From: Streptomyces roseirectus
GTDB taxonomy: Bacteria > Actinomycetota > Actinomycetes > Streptomycetales > Streptomycetaceae
DNA length: 64,000 bases
Direction: 5' to 3'
Assembly (NCBI RefSeq): GCF_014489635.1
Contig: NZ_CP060828.1
Coordinates: 4,316,001 to 4,380,000, forward strand
The position numbers and the translations under genes are program-made. This document shows positions 18,138-26,000 of this stretch, piece by piece; within the stretch, counting starts at the first letter, position 1, and the number at the start of each line of letters is the position of its first letter. Below the pieces are notes generated by a model. It made no database searches. It saw only the letters and a list, made by a program, of their open reading frames with translations, and had not been told where the DNA came from.

Positions 18138-20383
18138 CCAACTCTCCTTCTCAGTCTTGCCCTGAACGTGGCTCCGGCGAGGGGCCCTGGCGTCACCAGG
18201 GACAGATCGCCGTCGTAGAAGTCCTTCACGACGCTGCCGGCGATGCTGAGGCCCAGCCCGATGCCGTCCTCCTTGTCGCTGAAGTACGTGTCGAAGATCA
18301 TCTCTCGGATCTCCTCACGTACTCCGGGGCCGCTGTCGCTCACGTCGATGTCGACCTCGTCGTCGGGCGTCCGCCTCGTCTCGATGAGGATGGTGCGCTC
18401 CTTCCCCTCGGGCAGGGTGGAGAGCCAGTAGATGGAGTTCCCTACGAGGTTGTGGACCACCTGGGAGATGTCACCGGGGTCAGCCGTCACTGTCACGTCC
18501 TCGCCGCTGACGGTGACGGTGATGCCATGCTTCTTGAGCGTGCCCTCGTGGACCGCGACGGCCTCGTCGATCGCGGCTTGGAGAGACAGGGCGCGGGGGC
18601 GGCCTCGCCGCCGGCCGCTCAGCGGCTCGACGCGGGTGAAGAGCCGGTCCAAAGCCTGTTCTTGCGCCGTGAGGTCGACGTGCATCTTCGTGAGAGCGGA
18701 GGCGAGTTGTTCGTCCTCGTCGCGCTTACGGCCTGCCAGCTTGTTCAGCCGACGGAGGACGTAGGCGATGCGTGTCAGTGCCGTTCGACCGTCGTGCAGT
18801 ACGACGTCAACCAGGGCTCCGAGAGTCGCGAGGCGGGAGAACTGCGAGAGGACCTCCTGGACTTTCTCGACGCTCTCGTCGATCGTTTCCTGAGCCTCCT
18901 CCAGCGCGCGGCTCAACTCGGTGTCGTCCGGGTACTTCGCGTTGAGAACGTCCCGGACGGGCGAGAGGGTGAAGTTCTGGAACAGGCCGTGGCGGTCGCT
19001 TCCAGCGCCGGAGGGGGTGTCCACCGTGACCGGACCCGACTGGCGGCCCTCCCCATTCGGACGGCGCAGCCTGTAGCGCCAGGTCTCGAGTCGGCTCACG
19101 GCCTGGGTCAGTACACCCTTCAGGTCCTCGTACTCGGGAGAGTCGATGAGCCCTTCCCGGTGCGACCGGTCCCGAAGCCCGGGGTTGCCGTCCGCCGATA
19201 TGTACACGAAGCCCGCGACCTGGTTGTTTGAGAACCGCATGGTGGGGTTGTTCACGCGGCGGAGGTCGAAGCGCAGCCAGTCGAAGTCGACCTCGCCGAA
19301 GGGCTGCACCCGGAAGCCGTCCCGGTAGAGGGCGACACCGCTGTTGTCCTTGATCAGCTTACGGACCTCGGTGATGTTGCGGGCCCCGAGGTCGATGTTG
19401 AGCATCTCCTTGAGGGAGGCCGAGTCGAGGTCCCAGGTACGGAGGTCCAGCTTCAGGGGGCCGCACTTGGGTGCCTTCCCGTGCGACGGGAAGACGTACT
19501 GGTTCAGGGTTTCCGACTGCCCGGACGTCAGGTTGGTCATGGTCAGGTCGGCGAGACCGTTTTCGTCGATGGTCCCTATGAGGCGGTAGTGCGGGTGTGC
19601 CAGAGCTTCGCTGGCCGCGACGAAACCGGTGTGGTGGTCCAACGGCCCGGCCGGAAGGGAGAGGTAGATCGTGAACTCCGGCTGGTCGGGTACGTCCAGC
19701 TCCGCAGGAGGGGGAGGGGGGAGGAGTCGGGACAGGGACCGCTTCAGGCTCTCCACCGACTCGGCCCCCCAGTCCTGCCGAAGCCCTTCGAGCCGGACGA
19801 GAGTGCCGTGAGAGCCCGTCCAGGCGGGCTGTTTCCCGCTCGCGCGGAAAGTACTTGTCACCTCGTCGAAGAGGCGTCGCGCTTCGCCGTTGTCGGCGAA
19901 CACCTCGGGAGCGCCCACGTTCCACTGGACCGGTACCTGGTCGAGGTAGGCGTTCTCGGCGGCGAAGTCGCTCCAGTCGAGCCGGATGTTCACCTCGGGG
20001 CCGCCGGCCTTGCGACTCCTGATCGCGGTCACGGCGCCGAGGCGGGCTGCAGAGAAGCGCCCGATTCCCTTTGCACCGAGAACCCTTCGCCCGAACTGCT
20101 CACTGTGCGGGGCACGGTGCCGGAACGGTGTGGCAATCTCCATCCAGGTGTCCCGGACGGTCTCGGGGGACATACCGTGCCCGTCGTCCCACACCTCGAT
20201 GGAACCGAAACCCTCCTCCAAGGGCCCGTTGAACCTGATCACGACCAGGCTCGCGTCGGCGTCGTAGGCGTTCTTGACCAGCTCGGTGAGCGCCACCCGC
20301 TCGTTGCTGATCAGTTCCTCGCCGAGTGTGCTCATCAGGCGCGCACGGGGACGAAGGAACGTCTGTGTGTTCTCGGAGTCCAC
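18134..20383 (-). CDS. Kinase-like protein with two GHKL ATPase domains (Hsp90/MORC-like plus histidine-kinase-like)
   Basis: The protein is about 749 aa. The N-terminal domain is Hsp90/MutL/MORC-like: ELVKNAYDAD (34-43), VWDDGHGM (64-71) and GRRVLGAKGIGRFSAARLG. The middle resembles the post-ATPase domains of that family. A dimerisation helix with LHDGRTALTRIAY (H530) follows, then a second, sensor-kinase-type ATPase with NLVGNSIYWL, VSDSGPGV and DGIGLGLSIAGSVVKD. There are no membrane segments, so it is cytoplasmic. GTG 20383 is preceded by AGAGGGG at 5 bases; the longer frame to 20623 has no conserved sequence. It is coupled to the receiver-domain gene. The N-terminal ATPase may act as a clamp that senses DNA or a protein and triggers phosphotransfer; that role is inference. 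Confidence 0.8.
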   Translation of the reverse strand: MDSENTQTFLRPRARLMSTLGEELISNERVALTELVKNAYDADASLVVIRFNGPLEEGFGSIEVWDDGHGMSPETVRDTWMEIATPFRHRAPHSEQFGRRVLGAKGIGRFSAARLGAVTAIRSRKAGGPEVNIRLDWSDFAAENAYLDQVPVQWNVGAPEVFADNGEARRLFDEVTSTFRASGKQPAWTGSHGTLVRLEGLRQDWGAESVESLKRSLSRLLPPPPPAELDVPDQPEFTIYLSLPAGPLDHHTGFVAASEALAHPHYRLIGTIDENGLADLTMTNLTSGQSETLNQYVFPSHGKAPKCGPLKLDLRTWDLDSASLKEMLNIDLGARNITEVRKLIKDNSGVALYRDGFRVQPFGEVDFDWLRFDLRRVNNPTMRFSNNQVAGFVYISADGNPGLRDRSHREGLIDSPEYEDLKGVLTQAVSRLETWRYRLRRPNGEGRQSGPVTVDTPSGAGSDRHGLFQNFTLSPVRDVLNAKYPDDTELSRALEEAQETIDESVEKVQEVLSQFSRLATLGALVDVVLHDGRTALTRIAYVLRRLNKLAGRKRDEDEQLASALTKMHVDLTAQEQALDRLFTRVEPLSGRRRGRPRALSLQAAIDEAVAVHEGTLKKHGITVTVSGEDVTVTADPGDISQVVHNLVGNSIYWLSTLPEGKERTILIETRRTPDDEVDIDVSDSGPGVREEIREMIFDTYFSDKEDGIGLGLSIAGSVVKDFYDGDLSLVTPGPLAGATFRARLRRRVG

Positions 20384-20869
20384 GCTCGCCCCTCTGACCG
20401 CTTCGCACCCGCACCCCCGCCCGAGGAGTACCAGCTGCGATCTTAACGGCGGGGAGGGCTCCGGAAACGCTGCTCGGGAGATTTGGGCAGCACGTGTGCC
20501 GGGACGGGGGTTCACGGTGGTTGCGGCACCCGACGCCCGGCAAAGGGGCATAGCCCTGTGATCGAACGTGTCTTCTGGTTCGGGGGTTCGTTGAGACAAG
20601 CGACGTTCGTGGACGTATCGCAACCGGAACTGGGGAGTCCCGAAGAGTAGCCCGGGCGGTGTCCTCTAACATGGGGTGCCTCAAGAGTAGGACACTGCTT
20701 CAAGTTGCCAATGAGACACGGTGAGCGAACAGCAGTGTTCACCAGGCAGGTCACCCGCGTGACAGACGAGGCTTTGCGGCGGCGTGGACCGGCCGGAAGC
20801 CTTGCCTCCGCAGCGTCGTGCGTGATCTCCTGGAGGTCGTTCAGGTCATCAGGTACGGAGGAGTGGGTC
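20384..20869. promoter_or_regulatory. Divergent promoter region between kinase-like gene and methyltransferase
   Basis: The stretch is 486 bp without a supported gene; reading frames that extend both neighbours into it carry no conserved sequence. GTGTCCT (20659-20665) and AGGACAC (20689-20695) form an inverted repeat 23 bases apart. AAGAGTAG is repeated at 20643-20650 and 20683-20690. These could be operator sites for coordinated control of the two transcription units. Confidence 0.4.
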
Positions 20870-22846
20870 GTGGCGAAGGAGAAGGGGGCAAAAAGCACGT
20901 ACGGCGTGCCCCTGGAGCGGAGCGACTACCTCAAACTGGACAAGCACAGGCACCACTGCGAGCCGGACGATTTCAGAAAATGGGTCGAGTCCGGTTACGG
21001 AAAAGGTAAACGCCTGGCTGTCGACCTCTTCTCGGGTGCCGGCGGGCTGAGCCTGGGCCTTGAGCGGGCCGGATGGACCACCGCTGCGGCCGTGGACTTC
21101 GACGAGCGGGCTCGCGAGACGCATGCAGCAAACTTCCCGGGAATGAGTCTTTGCGTCGACCTCGGCGATGACGACCAGCGAGGCGAATTCGTCCAGCGAA
21201 TCCTGGACTCCGGCGCCGATATCGACATCGTGGCGGGAGGCCCTCCCTGCCAGCCGTTCAGTCGTGCCGGACGCAGCAAAATCCGACACTTGGTCGAATA
21301 CCACAACCGTGACCCGCACGATCTCCGAAAGGAACTCTGGCGCGCCTACGTCGATGTGGTGGAGCGGCTCCTTCCACGTGCCGTCCTCATGGAGAACGTC
21401 CCCGACATGGGGCTCGGCGATGACTTCAGCGTGATCCGCATCATCGAGGCAAAGTTGGAGAACCTCGGGTACGTGACCCAGGTACGTCTCGTCGATGCGT
21501 GGAACTATCGCGTGCCGCAGCACAGGAAGCGTCTGATCCTCCTCGCACGGAGAGACGGTGGCGACTTCGCGTGGGGGAAGCCGAAGAAACAGACCAAACT
21601 TCGGGATGCCATCGGCGACCTACCTGCGCTCAATCCGGAGGCTTTGAAAGCGGTGGGTGCCCGAGTCATCGACTACGACGAGCAGCAGGAGTCGACACTC
21701 TCTTCCTTCGCCAAGGAGATGCGCAGAAGGGCAGACAAGGGTGTAATTCACGACCACATGACACGGCGGGTTCGTGAGGACGACTTCAGGATCTTCACGG
21801 TCATGGATTCCAAAACCCTCTACTCCGAGCTCGAAGAGAAACTGGAAGAGGACGAGAAGGATTTCCAGAGGTACGACTCGGAGCAATTCACCGACAAGTA
21901 CAAGAAACTGGACTGGGAGGAACTGAGCCGCACCATCACCGCGCACATCGCCAAGGACGGTTACTGGTACATCCATCCTGAAGAGGCGCGAACGCTGACC
22001 GTGCGTGAAGCCGCGAGGATTCAGACCTTCCCTGACCGCTTTCGGTTCGCGGGTACGCGGAGCGACGCCTTCCGCCAGATCGGCAACGCGGTTCCCCCGC
22101 TGTTGGGCGAAGCCGCGGCCCGGGTTCTCCAGCCGCAAGATGTTCCCGCCGGGGACGAAGCCGCGGACAAGTGGCCGAAGGTACGTGAGGAGCTGACCCG
22201 CTGGGCCAAGGAGCAGCGTGCGGGCAAGCAGTGGTACCAGTTCCCCGGCGGCCGGAAGATGAAGCCGCTCGGGGCTCTCGTCATGGCGGTGCTCTCGGGA
22301 AGCAAGCTGCACCCGAAGCAGCTCTCCGACGTGATGGACGAGGTCGCCGGGCACAGGGAACTGACGCAGGACGTCTATCTCGCCCTCGTGAACGCGGCGC
22401 CGACAACAGCACTCCGCAAGCGTCTGGAGGGCAGGCTCAGTCCGGTCGTCGACAAGCCCGAGGTCTGGGTGAACGCTGATTCGGTTCTCGATCACAGCAA
22501 GGTGTTGGGGCTCAAGCCAGCTGAGCTCGCGTTGTTCAGGCTGCTGGCTGGCGGCGACATAATGCTGGTCGGCCAGAGTGCATTGCGGGTGGCCGCGCGG
22601 GTTCATCAGAACGAATCGCACCTGACCAACCGATTGACCGAGGGTCGGCTCAACCTCATCAAACTTCTTGGCGCTGGCCGGGACGCACCAGTGCGCATGG
22701 CCGCCATTAGATTCATCGGCGAGAACCTGTGTCGTGACAAGCAGCCCGTTTGTGGAAGCTGCCCGCTGAGCGATTACTGCCCGACCCGTCCCCAGGAGGA
22801 CGAAGGGTCCGAAGCTACCTTGGATGTTGCGGTAACCACAGGCTGA
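20870..22846 (+). CDS. C5-cytosine DNA methyltransferase with C-terminal endonuclease III-like Fe-S motif
   Basis: The protein is 658 aa. Methyltransferase motifs are in order: I DLFSGAGGLSLGLE (from D52), IV GGPPCQPFSRAG with catalytic C127, VI ENVP, VIII QHRKR (from Q217), and X QIGNAVPPLLGEAAARVL. It methylates cytosine C5 in duplex DNA, presumably marking self DNA for the convergent MORC/Z1/nuclease operon. The last 200 residues are an extra domain ending in C621-x6-C628-x2-C631-x5-C637, exactly the spacing of the [4Fe-4S] loop of endonuclease III/HhH-GPD glycosylases. The glycosylase Lys and Asp are not obvious, so this part may only bind DNA. GTG 20870 follows GGAGGAG at 6 bases; the frame to 20705 is not needed. 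Confidence 0.88.
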   Translation: MAKEKGAKSTYGVPLERSDYLKLDKHRHHCEPDDFRKWVESGYGKGKRLAVDLFSGAGGLSLGLERAGWTTAAAVDFDERARETHAANFPGMSLCVDLGDDDQRGEFVQRILDSGADIDIVAGGPPCQPFSRAGRSKIRHLVEYHNRDPHDLRKELWRAYVDVVERLLPRAVLMENVPDMGLGDDFSVIRIIEAKLENLGYVTQVRLVDAWNYRVPQHRKRLILLARRDGGDFAWGKPKKQTKLRDAIGDLPALNPEALKAVGARVIDYDEQQESTLSSFAKEMRRRADKGVIHDHMTRRVREDDFRIFTVMDSKTLYSELEEKLEEDEKDFQRYDSEQFTDKYKKLDWEELSRTITAHIAKDGYWYIHPEEARTLTVREAARIQTFPDRFRFAGTRSDAFRQIGNAVPPLLGEAAARVLQPQDVPAGDEAADKWPKVREELTRWAKEQRAGKQWYQFPGGRKMKPLGALVMAVLSGSKLHPKQLSDVMDEVAGHRELTQDVYLALVNAAPTTALRKRLEGRLSPVVDKPEVWVNADSVLDHSKVLGLKPAELALFRLLAGGDIMLVGQSALRVAARVHQNESHLTNRLTEGRLNLIKLLGAGRDAPVRMAAIRFIGENLCRDKQPVCGSCPLSDYCPTRPQEDEGSEATLDVAVTTG

Positions 22847-22981
22847 CAGGGCCCTCCCAGGAGGACTGAAACGTGCGGCGTGAACGATGCGTTCGGCGGC
22901 CTGCCCGGCGTCGGCCCTGACCTCAGGACTCCAGATGCGGACTACGGTCCGCAACCCTGACTGCCCGGGACTGCCGCGCTC

Positions 22982-25000
22982 TCACACGGTCCCGTCGTCG
23001 AGGCCAACGGGCATGGGATGGAACCCATGCCGCAGAGCCTCTTCGTAGACCTCCATCGCCTGTCGTGCCTGAGCCCCTATGACCCGTCGTCCCTGGGACA
23101 GACGCTGCGCGACACGGTCGGCGAGCTGCCTGTCCACGGCGCGCAGAACCCGGCCTTCGCGGGCCCAGTCCGCCAGAGCCTGCCACTCCTCGCTGGGGAT
23201 GTCCTCGACGGCGGCTTCGGCCTCGTCGGACTCGGTACTCTCGGGAGAGGCGATCTCGAAGGACTCGGCCGACAGCTCGGCGGTCAGCGCGTCGGGGAGT
23301 GTCCACGCGATGCGGGACACCTCGTCCCAGCAGTCGGGCTTCTTCGCCCACTCCGACACGTGCCGGTCACCGGAGATCACCGTCTCCATGATCAGGGGGC
23401 AGAGTTCGTCGAGGGCGTCCCTCAAAGCGTCCGTGATGCCCTGCTCGTTCCAGACCCTGTCGAGGTCGATCCGCTTCTCGGCAGCGAGCGAGAGCCGGGC
23501 GACTGTGTAGGTCGTGATCAGTCGTTTGTGGCTGCCAGCCGAGTGTGCACGAGCGATCCGGTCGGCAGCCTGGAAGAGGAGGGCAGTGGCTATGGCGCGC
23601 TTGCAGTACTGCACGTCCACGACGGGATCGGACTTCTCGATCCGCTCCATGAAATGAGCAAAGTTCTTCTGGGCGCCGCGGCTGACCCAGTACGGGAGCT
23701 GCTCCCAGGAGTGCACGAAGGTGGCCAGGTCGGACTTGCTGAATCTCTGCCGACTCGGCGTGATCAGCTTGAACTTGCGCTGGGCGGCACGGGTCTCGTG
23801 CTCGGCGGACTTGTCGGTGTACTGACCCCGCGCCCGCTCGTAGAACCATCGCGTCTCCTGACCACTGCCGTCGGTCGCAGGAGCCCACAGGCTGCGGGAG
23901 ACACGCTCGAAGGCGACGTGGAACTCGTGGTTCGAACTGAAGTCGACCAACGTCACCTTGTTCTGGGTGTTGGAGTACTGGGAGATCCTCGGAACGATCT
24001 CGGACAGGTAAGCGGGATCGACAATCGTGAGTTTCATCTGTACGTGGACGCCGTCCAAGTCCCGCTTGTCATGAGTCAGGACGTGATGCAGCGAGGCGGT
24101 GGTCTGGCCGCCGTTGACGATCTGGAGACCGGTCATGCTCCTGATCGCGACGGGACTGCCGTGCTCGTCGGTCTCGAAGTCCACGTCCGAGGCAGTGGCG
24201 GTCACGCCATTGTTGTAGGCGAGGAAGCGGCTCGGATCCTTCAGCAGGGTTTCGCGGATGCCCTTGTTCACGCCACCGCGGGTCTGGAGGAAGGACCGGA
24301 CGTTGAGTTCGAGCAGCCGGGTCCGGTGCTCCTTGTACAGTTCGGCAAGCTGTCGGCCGGGGATGACGGCCAGGACGACCGAGTAGTTCGGCTCGTCGCT
24401 GTGCGCCGCCAGGCACGGAAGAGGACGCTCGAAAGTCACCTTGATGGGCTCGCCGATGCTCCCGGAGGTCTCGTGTCTGTGGAGCCGCGCAAGGTCCCAG
24501 AGCTCATGTGTGACAGGAATCCCCTCGAACTCTCCGGGTCCCGGGGCACTCGTCGTGCTGACCCGGTTGCTGAGGAGAAAGAGGCGGATCTTCGGAACTT
24601 CCGACAGCGCCTTCTCCACACCGACGCACATGTCGTGCACGTCGGTGTTGTCCTCCTGGTTGGGGCGGATGGCCGCGTGCTTGCCCAGGAACGCAAACAG
24701 CCTGCGGAAGAGCCTGTCGGACTCGGCCTTGGTCAGCTTGCTGCTCATCGGGGTCAGGTTGAAGTCGGTGGTGTAGAGATCGAGGCTGGACCCGTCCTCG
24801 GGCAGACCGTAGCCGTAGATCTCCAGCCCCCGGGAGGAGTGGTAGGCGAGCGCAGCGTCGGTGACCACCCCGGCCTCCTCGAGGATCTCGAGTACGTGCT
24901 GGGTGAACGTGTTCGGGATCGAGCCGCCCTCGGCGTCCGCCAGCGCCTGGATGTCGGTCACCAGCGCGCGTGAGTAGTCGTGGAGGTCGTGCTCAGCCAT
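22982..25000 (-). CDS. AIPR-family (abortive phage resistance) protein
   Basis: The protein is 672 aa. The core carries FLQTRGGVNKGIRETLLKD, SRFLAYNNGVTATASDVDF and LQIVNGGQTTASLHHVL (N296-GGQTT), the signature of the AIPR family (PF10592), first linked to the lactococcal AbiR system. The biochemical role of the family is not firmly known to me. It is the last gene of the four-gene minus-strand operon, and its start overlaps the end of the PD-(D/E)XK gene by 8 bases. ATG 25000 follows GAGGAA at 4 bases. It ends 135 bp from the convergent methyltransferase gene. Confidence 0.85.
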   Translation of the reverse strand: MAEHDLHDYSRALVTDIQALADAEGGSIPNTFTQHVLEILEEAGVVTDAALAYHSSRGLEIYGYGLPEDGSSLDLYTTDFNLTPMSSKLTKAESDRLFRRLFAFLGKHAAIRPNQEDNTDVHDMCVGVEKALSEVPKIRLFLLSNRVSTTSAPGPGEFEGIPVTHELWDLARLHRHETSGSIGEPIKVTFERPLPCLAAHSDEPNYSVVLAVIPGRQLAELYKEHRTRLLELNVRSFLQTRGGVNKGIRETLLKDPSRFLAYNNGVTATASDVDFETDEHGSPVAIRSMTGLQIVNGGQTTASLHHVLTHDKRDLDGVHVQMKLTIVDPAYLSEIVPRISQYSNTQNKVTLVDFSSNHEFHVAFERVSRSLWAPATDGSGQETRWFYERARGQYTDKSAEHETRAAQRKFKLITPSRQRFSKSDLATFVHSWEQLPYWVSRGAQKNFAHFMERIEKSDPVVDVQYCKRAIATALLFQAADRIARAHSAGSHKRLITTYTVARLSLAAEKRIDLDRVWNEQGITDALRDALDELCPLIMETVISGDRHVSEWAKKPDCWDEVSRIAWTLPDALTAELSAESFEIASPESTESDEAEAAVEDIPSEEWQALADWAREGRVLRAVDRQLADRVAQRLSQGRRVIGAQARQAMEVYEEALRHGFHPMPVGLDDGTV

Positions 25001-26000
25001 GGGTTCCTCGGATCAGGTCGACGAGTGTCTCGGCGGTCACGCTGTGGGCGGTCAGTGCCGACACGTCGATGGTGTAGGTGCAGTTGCCCACCCCTGGTGG
25101 CAGTTCGGCCTCGACGATGCGGGGGAAACCCTCCCCCACCGTCCAGAACTCGCTGCGCCGCAGGGTGTAACGGTCGTGGTCGTAGAGGTCCCGCTGATTC
25201 GGCAGATAGCCGGCTTGGACCAGCAGACTCTCGAAGCGCTGGGCGGCGGACGGTGAGGTCAGACGGGCCCGTATCTCGTCCACCAGGGCGTTCAGACTCC
25301 TGCCGAGCCCACTTTGCCGGTCGTCGAGGACGACATGAGCCAGTGCGAGGGGCGTCGAGTCGGCCGTGTCCAGCTGCCGCTCACTCGCGATCTGGACCGT
25401 CCTGGGAGAGCGCACTGTGGTCGCCTTCACCTCGACCGCGGCACCGGGCAGCTGGAAGTCCTGGTTCGTCTGCCTGGGGCCGGTCCAGGAGCTGACGGCT
25501 GTGTGCTGGTCCACAGCCGGAAGCACGTACTCAAGGAGGAAGTGGAGTTCGCCGAAGAGACCGCACCGAGCCTGTCGCGACAGGCCGTCGCGCGACACTG
25601 AGCGCAGCAGCTGCTGCCACCGGACGTAGCGGCGGACCGCGGCCTCCGCCGCCGTCTCGGTTGTCGGTGCGTCCCGCACCACCTCTGCGATGTCGGAGAC
25701 GAGCGGGGTGAACACCTCCGTGAGTTCGTCGTCGGTGAGCATCACCTGGAGCTCGTAGTGGTTGCCGGACACCGACGACAGGTTCAGCTGCAGGCCGCGG
25801 GTGGCCGGCAGTTCGTGGATCTCCTGACGTACGGTGTCGGCGGTCCTGGCGTCTGTGCCGAGCAGCAGCATCCGCCGGTGGGCAGGGTGCGTCACCGACA
25901 CGTGGATGTCGTGCGGGGAGTCGGGGTGGAGCCGCCGGGTCGACCTGCCCGGGGTCTGCTGGTGGGCCTCCAGCTCCTGCCACACACTCTCGTCGATCAC
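24993..26000 (-). CDS. PD-(D/E)XK nuclease-like protein (DUF4420 type)
   Basis: The protein is 335 aa. The nuclease signature is D181 followed by AAVEVKATT with E190 and K192, giving the D...ExK metal site of the restriction-endonuclease fold. The flanking LLEYVLPAVDQHTAVSSWTG and the C-terminal half resemble the PD-(D/E)XK motif family PF14390, known from Z1/AIPR operons. It is probably the DNA-cutting subunit. ATG 26000 overlaps the Z1 stop by 4 bases (ATGA) and its own end overlaps the AIPR start, so synthesis of the three proteins should be coupled. The specificity determinant is not visible; it may act only within a complex with the Z1 and MORC proteins. Confidence 0.8.
   Translation of the reverse strand: MIDESVWQELEAHQQTPGRSTRRLHPDSPHDIHVSVTHPAHRRMLLLGTDARTADTVRQEIHELPATRGLQLNLSSVSGNHYELQVMLTDDELTEVFTPLVSDIAEVVRDAPTTETAAEAAVRRYVRWQQLLRSVSRDGLSRQARCGLFGELHFLLEYVLPAVDQHTAVSSWTGPRQTNQDFQLPGAAVEVKATTVRSPRTVQIASERQLDTADSTPLALAHVVLDDRQSGLGRSLNALVDEIRARLTSPSAAQRFESLLVQAGYLPNQRDLYDHDRYTLRRSEFWTVGEGFPRIVEAELPPGVGNCTYTIDVSALTAHSVTAETLVDLIRGTHG

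Noticed and set aside
16740..18218. Plus-strand reading frame antisense to the receiver-domain gene
   Set aside because: It has no recognisable domain, while the minus-strand frame has all receiver residues and is coupled to the kinase gene.
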